Below are positions 45,604-55,092 of a stretch of DNA of 64,000 bases, piece by piece (the stretch's first letter is position 1; every line of letters starts with the position of its first letter). The stretch spans positions 2,108,001-2,172,000 of the forward strand of contig NZ_CP013070.1 of assembly GCF_000264945.2 (NCBI RefSeq). Direction: 5' to 3'. Source of the stretch: Sphingobium indicum B90A (GTDB lineage: Bacteria > Pseudomonadota > Alphaproteobacteria > Sphingomonadales > Sphingomonadaceae). The translations under genes and the position numbers were made by a program. The notes below the pieces were generated by a model. It made no database searches, was not told where the DNA came from, and worked only from the letters and a program-made list of their open reading frames with translations.

Positions 45604-48249
45604 TCACTTGGTGGCGAACCAGGCGGTCAGCGCGGGTTTCAGTCGCGCCCGCGTCTCGATCCGCGTCTTGATCGCGGCGATGGAGCGGTCCACCACCTTG
45701 CGCGATTCCGGCGTCAGATATTGGGTGGCATAGGCGTCCAGTTTCGTCGCCATCGCCGGATCGGCCGAGTTGCCGCCCAGCCGCGCAATCGCCTGGCTGC
45801 GCGCCGACACGTCGATCATCGCTTCATATTGCTGGCGATGCGCCAGCACATAGTCCACCGCCAGCATCGAATGCTCCCCGCCCACGGCGGAGATGATCGC
45901 CGCGCTGGTGGTCTTGCCCGGCTCGTCGGTCATGGCGAGGTCGAGCGCCTTCTTCGCCAGCACCTCATCCTTGGCGACGCCCAGCAGCGCGAAGGTCGTG
46001 CTCTTTTCCAGGTCCGACTTCGCGCCATTGGCCATGGCGCGCAGCTTGTCCCAGGTCGCGGCGTCGGCATTTTCCGCGATGATGCGCAGCCAGACATTGC
46101 GCAGCGGCCCGTCGAGCGCCGCCGGATTGGACGCCAGCGCGGCGAAGCGCTTGTTCGCCTCCGCCACCACGGCCTTGTCGCCCATGCCGCCCAGCGTGGA
46201 AACGAGCGCCGAACGCAGCACCGGCACCTGCGGATTTTCACCCGGCTTGGCGTCGAAACCGACCATCGCCAGCACCGGGCTCAGTTTTTTAGAGGCATAG
46301 GCCGCGACCCGCGCCTGCGCCGCCTTGTCGCTTTCCAGCATGGTGTGGGCGCTGTCGAGATAGTCCGGCACCTCCGCCAGCACGGCGGGACTGGCGTCGG
46401 CGGGCACGGCGTCCACCAGGTCGAGCGCCAGGCCCATGGGCTGATAGCCGCCCAGGCCAAGCTGGAAATTATCCGCCAGCAGGCCGATCTGGTCCATGGA
46501 GGCGAGCTTCGTAAAGTCCTTCGCCAGCGCCTTGACGTTCGCTTCCGGATAGAGCGAGCGATAATAGCCGGTCTGGCCCGCATTGATGACATAGGCGCCG
46601 CAACCCGGCAGCGTCACCTGCGCGGAGCCGTTGAGGATCAGGCGCTGCTGCGCGCCGCCAATGGTCTGCGCCATGACGGGCACATTCCATTTGAGCGGCG
46701 TCTTGTTCTTGCGATCGCGGCTGAATTCGCCCTGGCTCAGCGACAGGAGCGTCGATCCGCCCTGGCATTGGGCGCTGTCCACCTTCACCAGCGGAATGCC
46801 CGGCTGGCTGGTGAAATCATGCGCGATGCCCACCACGCCCTTCGCGCCCGCGCCCTCGACCGCTTTCCACAGGTCGTCGGTCACGGTGTTGCCATAGGCG
46901 TGCTGCTTCATATAGGCGCGGATGCCCGAACGCCACGCATCCTCCCCCGCAAAGCCCTCCAGCATGGTGATGACCGCCTCGCCCTTTTCATAGGTGATAT
47001 CGTCGAACGCCTGGTTCACTTCATCGACGGTGTGGATCTTCTGGAGGATCGGGTGGGTCGTCGCCAGCGAATCCAGGCTCATCGCCCGCTCGCGGCCGTT
47101 GACGCGGCTGAGCAGCATTTCCCATTCCGGGTTCAGCTTGTCCGTGACCTTGGTCGCCATCCAGCTTGCGAAGCCTTCGTTCAGCCAGAGATCGTCCCAC
47201 CAGGCCATGGTGACGAGGTCGCCGAACCACTGGTGCGCCATTTCATGCGCGACGATGGAATAGATGGTCCGCCGCGTGCTTTCCGACGTGAAGCGCGGAT
47301 CGACCAGCAAGGCGCGTTCGAAGGTGAAGATCGCGCCCCAATTCTCCATGGCGGAGAAGAACTGGCTCTGGCCCGGCCCGGCGACATTGTCGAGCTTCGG
47401 CAGCGGGAAGGGGACGCCGAAATAGTCGTTATAATAGGGCAGGATCGCCGCCGACGCGTCCAATGCCAGTTGCGCCTTGCCGGTATTCCCCTTGCCGGTG
47501 ATCACGCCAACTTCGGTCGCGCCGGACATTTTGGTGGCGCGCTCCAGCTCGCCCAGGCCGAAGAAGAGCAGGTAGGAGGACATTTTGGGGCTGGTGCCGA
47601 ACGTCACCAGCTTCCTGCCCGGCCCGGCGGCGGCGCTGCTCTTGACCGGCATGTTGCTGACGGCAAGCTGGTCGGCGGGGATGACGGCGGAAAGGTCGAA
47701 AGTCGCCTTGTAGCTCGGCTCGTCGAAGCTGGGCACGAAGCGGCGGGCGTCGGGCGCCTCGAACTGGGTGAAGAGGGCGCGCTTCGCCTTGCCGTCATTG
47801 TCGCTATAGTCGAGCGCGAACAGGCCGTTCGCCTGGGTGTTGATGATGCCCGCATAGTCGATGGCGAGCGTGTAGCTGCCCGGCTGGACCGGCTTGCCGA
47901 AATCGAAGGTCACGGTCTGGGCGTCGGCGTCGATTTTGGCGCTTCCCTTGATCGCCTTGCCCTTGGCCGGGGTCAGGGTGACGTTGCTCACGGTCAGGTC
48001 GGCGGCGTTCAGCACCAGCGTGGGCATGGCCTGCGCCACGGCGAGGTCGATCTTCACCTTGCCCGTGAACTTCAGGTTCGCCGCGTCGGGCGTGACGGTG
48101 ATGGCATAATGGCTGGGCGCGGCGCCGCGGGGCAATTGGGTGGTGACGCCCGCGGCTGGCCCGGCAGCCGCCGTCTGCGCCAGCGCCGGCATCGCCATCG
48201 CAAGGGGCGCGGCCGCCAGCATCAGCGGAAGTATCTTCGAAAAGGACAT
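45604..48249 (-). CDS. M1-family metallo-aminopeptidase (exported)
   Basis: An 881-residue zinc aminopeptidase that removes N-terminal residues from peptides. A signal peptide (MSFSKILPLMLAAAPLAMAM, then PALAQ) suggests the periplasm, unlike cytosolic PepN. The substrate loop is SAMENWGAI near residue 320. The zinc site is HEMAHQWFGDLV, with the third ligand Glu in NEGFASWMA about 20 residues later. The C-terminal ERAP1-like helical domain fills the last 330 residues. The ATG 48249 is chosen because it begins the signal peptide; an in-frame reading further upstream has no such feature. Confidence 0.94.
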   Translation of the reverse strand: MSFSKILPLMLAAAPLAMAMPALAQTAAAGPAAGVTTQLPRGAAPSHYAITVTPDAANLKFTGKVKIDLAVAQAMPTLVLNAADLTVSNVTLTPAKGKAIKGSAKIDADAQTVTFDFGKPVQPGSYTLAIDYAGIINTQANGLFALDYSDNDGKAKRALFTQFEAPDARRFVPSFDEPSYKATFDLSAVIPADQLAVSNMPVKSSAAAGPGRKLVTFGTSPKMSSYLLFFGLGELERATKMSGATEVGVITGKGNTGKAQLALDASAAILPYYNDYFGVPFPLPKLDNVAGPGQSQFFSAMENWGAIFTFERALLVDPRFTSESTRRTIYSIVAHEMAHQWFGDLVTMAWWDDLWLNEGFASWMATKVTDKLNPEWEMLLSRVNGRERAMSLDSLATTHPILQKIHTVDEVNQAFDDITYEKGEAVITMLEGFAGEDAWRSGIRAYMKQHAYGNTVTDDLWKAVEGAGAKGVVGIAHDFTSQPGIPLVKVDSAQCQGGSTLLSLSQGEFSRDRKNKTPLKWNVPVMAQTIGGAQQRLILNGSAQVTLPGCGAYVINAGQTGYYRSLYPEANVKALAKDFTKLASMDQIGLLADNFQLGLGGYQPMGLALDLVDAVPADASPAVLAEVPDYLDSAHTMLESDKAAQARVAAYASKKLSPVLAMVGFDAKPGENPQVPVLRSALVSTLGGMGDKAVVAEANKRFAALASNPAALDGPLRNVWLRIIAENADAATWDKLRAMANGAKSDLEKSTTFALLGVAKDEVLAKKALDLAMTDEPGKTTSAAIISAVGGEHSMLAVDYVLAHRQQYEAMIDVSARSQAIARLGGNSADPAMATKLDAYATQYLTPESRKVVDRSIAAIKTRIETRARLKPALTAWFATK

Positions 48250-48426
48250 GGGGTTCGCAACTCCGACAGGTTGGAACGGCACGGCTGAAGACGCGCGCCA
48301 GGATGACAGGGGGATCGGCTGTTTCGGCCTGCCGGTCAAGCCGGGCGCCTCGCCGCCGATGTCGTTGGTCGAATCTTGTTGTTCGTTTGTCAAACAAAGC
48401 GATGCCGTCGCACCAGCACACCTCCC

Positions 48427-48455
48427 GTCATCCCAGCGAAGGCTGGGATCTCAGG
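48427..48455 (+). repeat. REP hairpin, left of GIY-YIG gene
   Basis: ATCCCAGC-GAAG-GCTGGGAT at 48430-48449, an 8-bp stem with a 4-nt loop, preceded by GTC and followed by CTCAGG. It sits directly after the 3' end of the nuclease gene. It is the inverted partner of the hairpin at 48762-48793. Confidence 0.8.
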
Positions 48456-48458
48456 CCG

Positions 48459-48752
48459 CTACACGATAAGGTCGAACAAATCCCGCCACTCCGGATTGCT
48501 CTCCTCGATCAACCGAATCTTCCAATCCCGCTTCCAGGCTTTCAGCGCCTTTTCCCTGGCGATGGCATCCTCGACCCGGTCATGCTCCTCAGCCAGCACC
48601 AGCCGATACAGATTATATTTGCGGCAGAAAGCCGAACCCACGCCGCGACGGTGCTGGTCGACGCGGGCGGCAAGGCTGCTGGTGATCCCCACATACAACA
48701 CGCCATGCGGCTTGTTGGTCATGATGTAGGTCCAACTTCGCCGCACGGTCAC
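48459..48752 (-). CDS. GIY-YIG nuclease family protein (YhbQ/UPF0213-type)
   Basis: A 97-residue single-domain GIY-YIG protein. The signature is YIMTNKPHGVLYVGITSSL, with Tyr and the YVG pair, then Arg in LAARVDQHRRG and the conserved Glu in EDAIAREKALKAWKR. The start is GTG 48752, with AGGAGG six bases before it. That ribosome site is formed by the tail (CTCAGG) of a REP hairpin. Family members are UvrC-like nucleases of unclear role. The gene is precisely enclosed by two REP hairpins in inverted orientation, a layout suggesting a REP-linked element. Confidence 0.9.
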   Translation of the reverse strand: MTVRRSWTYIMTNKPHGVLYVGITSSLAARVDQHRRGVGSAFCRKYNLYRLVLAEEHDRVEDAIAREKALKAWKRDWKIRLIEESNPEWRDLFDLIV

Positions 48753-48761
48753 GTTTCCCCT

Positions 48762-48793
48762 CCTGAGATGCCAGCTTTCGCTGGCATGACGGC
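48762..48793 (-). repeat. REP hairpin, right of GIY-YIG gene
   Basis: ATGCCAGC-TTTC-GCTGGCAT at 48768-48787. On the minus strand it reads GTCATGCCAGCGAAAGCTGG, then CATCTCAGG. This is the left hairpin with three base changes, two of which are a compensating pair in the stem. Its tail merges into the nuclease ribosome site. Confidence 0.8.
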
Positions 48794-48798
48794 AGGGT

Positions 48799-49272
48799 TC
48801 ACCCCCGGCCGCGATAGCCCGGCACGTCTTGCGGCGGCAGCCAAAGGCCGGCGGGCGGCTCGCCGGATTGCCAGAACACGTCGATGGGAATGCCGCCGCG
48901 CGGATACCAGTAGCCACCGATGCGCAGCCAGACCGGGTTCATCTCCGCGAACAGGCGTTCGCCGATTCCGACCGTGCAATCCTCGTGGAAGGCGGCATGG
49001 TTGCGGAAGGCGCCCAGAAACAGCTTCAGCGACTTGGATTCCACGATGGTCGCGGCGGGCGCATAGTCGATCACAAGATGCGCGAAGTCCGGCTGTCCCG
49101 TCACCGGGCAGAGCGACGTGAATTCCGGCGCGGTGAAGCGCACCAGATAGGGCTTGCCCGGCCGGGGATTGGGCACATAGTCCAGCACGGCGTCTTCCGG
49201 ACGCGCAGGCAGGGCGCTGGTCTGGCCCAAATGAATCGGGGACGGCTGAAGTGGAGTCGGCATGTCAGTCAT
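48799..49272 (-). CDS. queF: NADPH-dependent 7-cyano-7-deazaguanine reductase
   Basis: A 157-residue QueF of the short (unimodular) type. It reduces preQ0 to preQ1 in queuosine synthesis. The nucleophilic Cys is in [20 protein letters not shown], and the NADPH motif [15 protein letters not shown] follows, with FHEDC further on. The start may be ATG 49272 or 49263. No other que gene is adjacent, but a YhhQ-type preQ0/preQ1 transporter lies at 55673-56344. Confidence 0.95.
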   Translation of the reverse strand: MTDMPTPLQPSPIHLGQTSALPARPEDAVLDYVPNPRPGKPYLVRFTAPEFTSLCPVTGQPDFAHLVIDYAPAATIVESKSLKLFLGAFRNHAAFHEDCTVGIGERLFAEMNPVWLRIGGYWYPRGGIPIDVFWQSGEPPAGLWLPPQDVPGYRGRG

Positions 49273-49374
49273 GGGCAGGCCATCTACGCCATCGCACGGC
49301 AGATGTCATCGTCGCGCCTCTCTTGCCTTTCGTTCATGGCGGGTTCACTTGGGCGAATGCCTTGGCTGCCACCC

Positions 49375-50559
49375 ATGGGGTTTCGCTTCTCGCTTCTGTT
49401 CGCCGCGCCGCTGCTGCTGGCCGCGCCTGCCCTCGCGCAGCAGGACAATGGTGCGGAGCCGGTCTTCAACCTGCCGCGCACGCCGGCGCAACCGCGGACC
49501 GATCCCAATGCGCAGGGGCCGGAACTGGACGTGTTCCGCGGCGCGCCGACCCCAGCGACGCCGCCGCCGGTCGTCGCGCCGACGATTCAGCTTCCGCCCA
49601 TCGCCGCGCCGGTCCCGACGCCGGCACCGGCGCAAAACCAACCTGTCCAGCGATCCGCCGAGCCGGTGCGCCCGCCGCAAGCCGCACCGCAAAGCCAGGC
49701 CCCGGCCGAAAGCGCGGTTCCCGGCGAAGCCGCTTCGCCGCCGCCTCCCGCCGCCGACCAGGACCTCCCCTCAGCCGACAACGGCACTGTTTCGAGTCCG
49801 ACGCCGGTATCGCCAAGTCCGCCTGAGCCTCCAGCCGCGCCCGCATGGCCTTGGATCGCCGCCGCAGCGGCGGCCGCCATGCTGCTGATCGGGGCCTATT
49901 CCTGGCTGCGCCGCCGCAGGCAGGACGCGGCGGAGGAACCGCCTTACGAAGCTGAAGCGGAAGCCGACACCGCGCCGCCGCCGCCCCCTCCGCCTCCCAG
50001 CGCAACGCCTGCCCCGCCCGAACCCGAAGCCGCGCCGGACGATGCCGACCGCCCATGGATCGAACTTGCCATGGACGTGCAGGCCGCCCGCCTGACATTG
50101 CTGGGCGCGACCATCGGCTATCGGCTGACGCTCCGCAATCGCGGCACCCGCGCGGCGGAGGACATCCTCGTCCGCAGCCTGATCACCAATGCCGATGCGC
50201 AGCAACAGGCGCTGTTCCAGTCGTTCTTCGCGGGCGAAACCGGCCTTCCCGTCCATTCGGTGGTATCCATCGCGCCGGGCGAAACGCAGAAGCTCAGCGG
50301 GGAAATGCGCCTCGACGCCCAGGCGATCGCCGCGATCCCCATGGGCCAGCGCGCCCTGCTGATCCCGCTGATCGCCTTCGACGCCCATTATCGCTGGACG
50401 GGCGAGAGCGAAGGGACGGGACGCAGCGGCGGCGTCTTCATCGTCGGGGAGGAACAGTCGCCCCCGGCCGAGCGCCTTTCCCCCTTCCGCCTTGACCTTG
50501 GCCCGCGCCAATACCGCGCGCCGGGCAGCCGCGCGACCGCGCTCAGCCTCTCCAGCTAA
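49375..50559 (+). CDS. Exported Pro-rich membrane protein, function unknown
   Basis: A 394-residue protein with a signal peptide (MGFRFSLLFAAPLLLAAPAL, then AQQ). Residues 30-155 are very rich in Pro and Ala (VVAPTIQLPPIAAPVPTPAP). One membrane helix is near 160-180 (WPWIAAAAAAAMLLIGAYSW) and is followed by a basic stop (RRRRQ) and a second Pro-rich stretch. The last 180 residues form a beta-rich cytoplasmic or periplasmic domain (RLTLLGATIGYRLTLRNRGT). The layout signal-Pro spacer-helix-domain recalls envelope-spanning proteins. Earlier starts at 49336 or 49357 are possible. Confidence 0.75.
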   Translation: MGFRFSLLFAAPLLLAAPALAQQDNGAEPVFNLPRTPAQPRTDPNAQGPELDVFRGAPTPATPPPVVAPTIQLPPIAAPVPTPAPAQNQPVQRSAEPVRPPQAAPQSQAPAESAVPGEAASPPPPAADQDLPSADNGTVSSPTPVSPSPPEPPAAPAWPWIAAAAAAAMLLIGAYSWLRRRRQDAAEEPPYEAEAEADTAPPPPPPPPSATPAPPEPEAAPDDADRPWIELAMDVQAARLTLLGATIGYRLTLRNRGTRAAEDILVRSLITNADAQQQALFQSFFAGETGLPVHSVVSIAPGETQKLSGEMRLDAQAIAAIPMGQRALLIPLIAFDAHYRWTGESEGTGRSGGVFIVGEEQSPPAERLSPFRLDLGPRQYRAPGSRATALSLSS

Positions 50560-50654
50560 GGCCAATCGGCCCTTTCCACCTCCGCCTGCCGCTCCTAGAA
50601 TGGCTCCGCGCCACCCGTGCGGGTGGCCGAACCAGCCAGGGAGCAAGGGCGCGC

Positions 50655-51503
50655 ATGGACATATTGGTATCGACCGACTGGCTTGAGGGGGAATTGGGCA
50701 AGCCAGACCTGCGGATCGTCGACGCCAGCCTGTTCCTGCCCGGCGTGCCCCGCGACCCCAGGGCCGAGTTCGAGGCCGCCCATATCCCCGGCGCCGCGTT
50801 CCTCGACCTCCCCACCCTGGCCGATCCCGACGATCCGCGTCCCGGCATGCTGCCGACCGACGATTTCATGACGGAACGCTGCCGCCGGCTTGGCATCGAC
50901 GCGGACAGCCGCATCGTCGTCTATGACAACAGCCCGACCCACAGCGCGGCGCGCGGCTGGTGGATGATGCGCCTCTATGGCGTGGGCAAGAGCGCGGCGA
51001 TCCTGGACGGCGGCCTGCCCAAATGGCTGGCGGAGGGACGGCCGACGGAAAGCGGCATGCCGACGCCGCCACCCGGCAATGCCGTGGCGAAGCGCGCGGC
51101 GGGCCAGGTCCGCACCAAGGAGGATCTTCTCGCCAATGTCGAAAGTCAGGCCGAACAGGTGCTGGACGCGCGCGGCGCGCCGCGCTTCACGGGCGAGGAG
51201 AAGGAGCCCCGCCCCGGCATGGCGTCGGGCCATGTTCCGGGCAGCCGCAACATTCCCTCCTCCGCCTTCTACCATGCCGACAACAGCATGAAGCGGGGCG
51301 AGGAACTGCGCCGCCTGTTCCTTGACGCCGGGACGGATTTCGACCGCCCGATCATCACGAGCTGCGGCAGCGGCGTGACGGCGGCGATCCTGCTTGCGGG
51401 CCTCGAACTGCTCGGCAAGACCGACGTCACCCTCTATGACGGAAGCTGGTCAGAATGGGGGCTGGACCCCGCCACGCCGAAAGCGACCGGCCCCGCCGCA
51501 TGA
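50655..51503 (+). CDS. sseA: 3-mercaptopyruvate / thiosulfate sulfurtransferase
   Basis: A 282-residue protein with two rhodanese domains. The first is inactive and the second has the catalytic loop ITSCGSGVTAAILL with Cys near residue 238, the CGSGVTA form typical of 3-mercaptopyruvate sulfurtransferases. It moves sulfur to cyanide or thiols. The start follows GAGCAAGGG. It overlaps the metC-like gene by ATGA, linking it to sulfur amino acid metabolism. Confidence 0.94.
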   Translation: MDILVSTDWLEGELGKPDLRIVDASLFLPGVPRDPRAEFEAAHIPGAAFLDLPTLADPDDPRPGMLPTDDFMTERCRRLGIDADSRIVVYDNSPTHSAARGWWMMRLYGVGKSAAILDGGLPKWLAEGRPTESGMPTPPPGNAVAKRAAGQVRTKEDLLANVESQAEQVLDARGAPRFTGEEKEPRPGMASGHVPGSRNIPSSAFYHADNSMKRGEELRRLFLDAGTDFDRPIITSCGSGVTAAILLAGLELLGKTDVTLYDGSWSEWGLDPATPKATGPAA

Positions 51504-52723
51504 GCCGCGATTCCGACAAGCGGCGCGACCGCAAGCCCCTGACCCAGATCGCGCAGGCGGGCCGCAAGCCCGAATGGACCGGCATGCCCGGCCAGCCCGG
51601 CGGCATCGTCAACCCGCCGGTCTGGCGCGCATCGACCATCCTGTACGACGATGTCGCGCATCTGCGTAGCGCGGCAGGGCGCAGCACGCATGAACGCCTG
51701 TTCTACGGCCGCAAGGGCACGCCGACGGCATGGAGCCTGGCCGACGCCCTCACCGAAATGGAGCCGGGCGCCGAAGGCACCATGCTCTATCCGTCGGGCG
51801 TGGCGGCCATCGCCTGCGCGCTGATGGCGGTGCTGAAGCCCGGCGACCAACTGCTGATGGTCGACAGCGCCTATGACCCGACGCGCAATTTCTGCGAACA
51901 GATGCTGCGGCCGCTCGGCATAGAGACGGTCTATTACGACCCGATGGCGGGCGCCGGGATCGCGGACCTCATCACCGACGCCACCCGCGCCATCTTCCTG
52001 GAAAGCCCCGGCAGCCTGACCTTCGAGGTGCAGGACGTTCCCGCCATCACCGCCATAGCCCGCGACCGGGGCATCGCGACCCTGATCGACAACACATGGG
52101 CCACGCCCTGGTTCTTCCCGGCGCTCAGCCATGGCGTCGACATCAGCATCCTTGCCTGCACCAAATATATCGTCGGCCACAGCGACGTGATGATCGGATC
52201 GGTGACGGCCACCCCGGCCTTCTTCGCGAAAATCCGCCAGGCCGCCTATCTGTTCGGGCAGATGACCAGCCCCGACGACGCCTGGCTCGCGGCGCGGGGC
52301 CTGCGCACCCTGGGCGTCCGCCTCAACCAGCACCAGGCCAGCGCCCTGCGCATCGCGCAATGGCTGGCGCAGCAGCCCGACGTCGCCCGCGTGCTTCATC
52401 CGGCCCTGCCCTCCTGCCCTGGCCATGCCCTGTGGCAGCGTGATTTCACCGGCTCCAGCGGGCTGTTCAGCTTCGTCCTCAAGGGCGGCGATGAAAAGGC
52501 GCGCGCCGCCCTGATCGACGGCCTTGCCCATTTCGGCATCGGTTATAGCTGGGGCGGCTTCGAAAGCCTTGCGCTTCCCGTCGATCCGGCCCGATACCGC
52601 ACGGCCACCGCCTGGCAGGCGGAGGGGCCGGTCGTCCGCCTCCAGATCGGGCTGGAGGACAGCGACGACCTGATGGCGGATCTGGACGCCGGCCTTGCCC
52701 GCTTCCGGGCGGCGCGCGGATGA
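51500..52723 (+). CDS. metC: Cystathionine beta-lyase (PLP)
   Basis: A 407-residue Cys/Met metabolism PLP enzyme. The N-terminal GIVNPPVWRASTILYDDV, the phosphate-binding region YPSGVAAIACALMAVL and the lysine-bearing ISILACTKYIVGHSDVMIGS (with LIDNTWATPWFF before it) are those of MetC. It splits cystathionine to homocysteine, pyruvate and ammonia. It overlaps sseA upstream and mscS downstream by 4 nt each, so the three genes are co-transcribed. Confidence 0.94.
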   Translation: MSRDSDKRRDRKPLTQIAQAGRKPEWTGMPGQPGGIVNPPVWRASTILYDDVAHLRSAAGRSTHERLFYGRKGTPTAWSLADALTEMEPGAEGTMLYPSGVAAIACALMAVLKPGDQLLMVDSAYDPTRNFCEQMLRPLGIETVYYDPMAGAGIADLITDATRAIFLESPGSLTFEVQDVPAITAIARDRGIATLIDNTWATPWFFPALSHGVDISILACTKYIVGHSDVMIGSVTATPAFFAKIRQAAYLFGQMTSPDDAWLAARGLRTLGVRLNQHQASALRIAQWLAQQPDVARVLHPALPSCPGHALWQRDFTGSSGLFSFVLKGGDEKARAALIDGLAHFGIGYSWGGFESLALPVDPARYRTATAWQAEGPVVRLQIGLEDSDDLMADLDAGLARFRAARG

Positions 52724-53976
52724 CGCCTGGCCTGCCCGACCTCCTGTCCCTGTTGCCCGGCGATCCGGCCGTCGTCCACCCACTGGTCGCGCTGGCGCTG
52801 GCCGTCGCCATCCATCTGGTCGCCAGCGCCGTCGCCCGATTCGCCTCGCCTCGCCTGCGCCGCCGATTCCGCGCTTTGGGGGAGGCGCTGGCCGGGCATC
52901 TGCGCCCGATCCTGCGCCACGCCATCGCCGCCGCCGTCATGGCTCTGGCTGTCGCCCTCTGGCCGATCGGGGATTTCGCCCATCTGATCCTGGGCGCCGC
53001 GCTTGCCCTCTCGCTCTCGCTGCTGGCGGTGCACATATTGCGCAGCCTCGCCATTCCGCGCCTTGCGGTGTTGCCGATTGCCCTGCTGCTGTTCGTGATG
53101 GTCCTTTCCGGCAGCAGCGGCGGCTTCGCCCCGGTGGCGGACATGCTGGACGGCGTGGGCCTGGACCTGGGCAAGCGGCGCGTCACGCTGCTGGGGCTGG
53201 TCAGCATGGCGGCGATCTGCGTCGCGCTGTTCGCCCTGGTCCGCCTTGCCAACCGCGTTGTCGGGCGCAGCATCACCCGCGCCCACGGGCTGGACGCCAC
53301 GCAGAAGCTGCTCGCGCAGAAGCTGGCCGCCATAGTCGTTGTCGTCGCCGCCTTCTTCATCGGCGTCGACCTGCTGGGGATAGACCTGACCGCCTTCGCC
53401 GTCTTTTCGGGCGCGCTGGGGCTGGCGGTCGGCTTCGGCCTGCAAAAGACCTTCGGCAACCTGATCGCCGGGATCATCCTGCTGATGGACCGATCGATCA
53501 AGCCGGGCGACGTCATCGTCGTTGGCGACAGCTTCGGCTGGGTGAACAAGATCGGCGTGCGCGCCGTCAGCGTCATCACCCGCGACGGCAAGGAACATCT
53601 GATCCCCAACGAGAACCTGATGACGCAGGAGGTGGAGAACTGGTCCTATTCCGACCGCAACGTCCGCGTCCGCATCCCCGTCGGCATCGGTTATGACAGC
53701 GACCTGAAGCTGGCGCAGGAATTGATGCTGCGCGCCGCGCAGGAAAGCCCCCGCGTGCTGCGCAATCCCAAGCCCAATGTCTGGCTCACCGCCTTTGGCG
53801 AGAATCGCGTCGAACATGATATATTGGTGTGGATCAGCGATCCGGAAAGCGGCGTCGGCAATGTGAAGTCCGATGTTCTCGGCCGGTTGTGGCTGCTGTT
53901 CCGCGAACATGGCATCACCATTCCCTATCCGCAGCGGGTGATCCACGCGCCCCGCGAAGGCTCATTCCGGCAATAA
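52720..53976 (+). CDS. mscS: MscS-family mechanosensitive channel
   Basis: A 418-residue inner-membrane channel. About five hydrophobic segments fill residues 20-210. The pore-lining helix is AVFSGALGLAVGFGLQKTFGNL near residue 225, a good match to the MscS TM3. It is followed by the beta domain (LMDRSIKPGDVIVVGDSFGWVN). The last residues form the cytoplasmic vestibule. It relieves osmotic downshock. It is coupled to metC by ATGA, an unusual operon partner. Confidence 0.93.
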   Translation: MTPGLPDLLSLLPGDPAVVHPLVALALAVAIHLVASAVARFASPRLRRRFRALGEALAGHLRPILRHAIAAAVMALAVALWPIGDFAHLILGAALALSLSLLAVHILRSLAIPRLAVLPIALLLFVMVLSGSSGGFAPVADMLDGVGLDLGKRRVTLLGLVSMAAICVALFALVRLANRVVGRSITRAHGLDATQKLLAQKLAAIVVVVAAFFIGVDLLGIDLTAFAVFSGALGLAVGFGLQKTFGNLIAGIILLMDRSIKPGDVIVVGDSFGWVNKIGVRAVSVITRDGKEHLIPNENLMTQEVENWSYSDRNVRVRIPVGIGYDSDLKLAQELMLRAAQESPRVLRNPKPNVWLTAFGENRVEHDILVWISDPESGVGNVKSDVLGRLWLLFREHGITIPYPQRVIHAPREGSFRQ

Positions 53977-54224
53977 CGACCCGGCAATTGCGGCGAAAAG
54001 CGCGCATCGACCAGCGCCGCGCCACAATCATGCCTGATTTTGTTGCAGACCAGCAACATTAGAGAAGCAAACGACACGCAACGGCAATAAATTCTTGTGC
54101 GCCGCAGTGGAGGCAGGCATTTCCTCACCCGTTGAGGCAACCCGGTCCATCCCGTGCAGGGCGACAAGAGACCGGGGACCATGACGCAGGCGGGACGATC
54201 GCAGAACCATCAAGGGGAAACCAT

Positions 54225-54986
54225 ATGCGTAAGTCCATTCTCGGCCTCTCGGCCGTTGCTCTTGCCGCGCTCTCCGCGCCGGCCTTCGCCCAGGACGAGC
54301 CCACTCCGGAACTGACTGTCACCGGCAACGCGGCGGTCGTCACCGACTATCGCTTCCGCGGCCTCTCGCAGACCGACAAGCGCTTCGCGCTGCAGGGCGG
54401 CATCACCGTGACCCATGCGTCGGGCTTCTATGTCTCGACCTGGGGTTCTTCCATCGATGACTATGTCGCCGCTGGCAGCGACCAGGAACTCGACCTGATC
54501 GCCGGCTATTCCAAGACGGTCGGCGCGGCCACCTTCGATGTCGGCGTGCTCTATTATTATTATCCTAGCTCGGGCGGCGGCAACACCGACTTCGTCGAGC
54601 CCTATGCCTCGGTCAAGGGCACGTTCGGCCCGGCGACCGCCAAGCTGAGCGCCGCCTATGCGCCCAAGCAGCACGCCCTGTCCTTCGCTGGCAGCAAGCC
54701 GCGTGAAGACAATCTGTACCTCGCGGGCGACCTGTCGGCCAGCATCCCGAACACCCCGCTGGGCGTGTCGGCGCATTTGGGCCACAATTTCGGTCCCAGC
54801 TATCTGGTTCCCGTCGGCAAGGGCTATACCGACTGGAGCGTCGGCGCGACCTACACCTGGAGCCACCTGACCTTCGGCGTCAGCTATGTGGACACCGACA
54901 CCCATTTCCGGCCCAATGCTGGCGTCGGCAACTTCCGCGACGCGGCAAGGGGTGGCGTGGTCGGTTCGGTCACCGCGTCCTTCTGA
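54225..54986 (+). CDS. TorF-family putative porin
   Basis: A 253-residue outer-membrane beta-barrel of the TIGR02001/TorF group. The signal peptide is MRKSILGLSAVALAALSAPA. The barrel starts with VTDYRFRGLSQTDKRFALQGG, the family hallmark (YxFRGxSQ). It ends with Phe (VGSVTASF), as outer-membrane barrels do. AAGGGGAAACC is its ribosome site. It is monocistronic and has its own terminator. Its substrate is unknown. Confidence 0.92.
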   Translation: MRKSILGLSAVALAALSAPAFAQDEPTPELTVTGNAAVVTDYRFRGLSQTDKRFALQGGITVTHASGFYVSTWGSSIDDYVAAGSDQELDLIAGYSKTVGAATFDVGVLYYYYPSSGGGNTDFVEPYASVKGTFGPATAKLSAAYAPKQHALSFAGSKPREDNLYLAGDLSASIPNTPLGVSAHLGHNFGPSYLVPVGKGYTDWSVGATYTWSHLTFGVSYVDTDTHFRPNAGVGNFRDAARGGVVGSVTASF

Positions 54987-55005
54987 TCGACGGAAAAGTC
55001 TTGGG

Positions 55006-55037
55006 GGGCCGTGATCCATTGGATCGCGGCCCTTTTT
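55006..55037 (+). terminator. Intrinsic terminator of the porin gene
   Basis: GGGCCGTGATCC (55006-55017) pairs with GGATCGCGGCCC (55021-55032) with one G-U pair and a 3-nt loop. TTTTT follows. It begins 20 nt after the porin stop. Confidence 0.9.
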
Positions 55038-55092
55038 CCTTTGCCCTTTTTGCGGGTCGCCTGAACAGGCTCCTCGCCCTATAAGGGCGCGC

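Noticed and set aside
45721..48288. 855-codon open frame on the plus strand
   Set aside because: It is antisense to the M1 aminopeptidase, which has intact zinc motifs and a signal peptide.
48427..48793. Repeats considered as a CRISPR array
   Set aside because: Only two hairpins in inverted orientation with a gene between them; no regular spacers. No CRISPR array was seen in the window.
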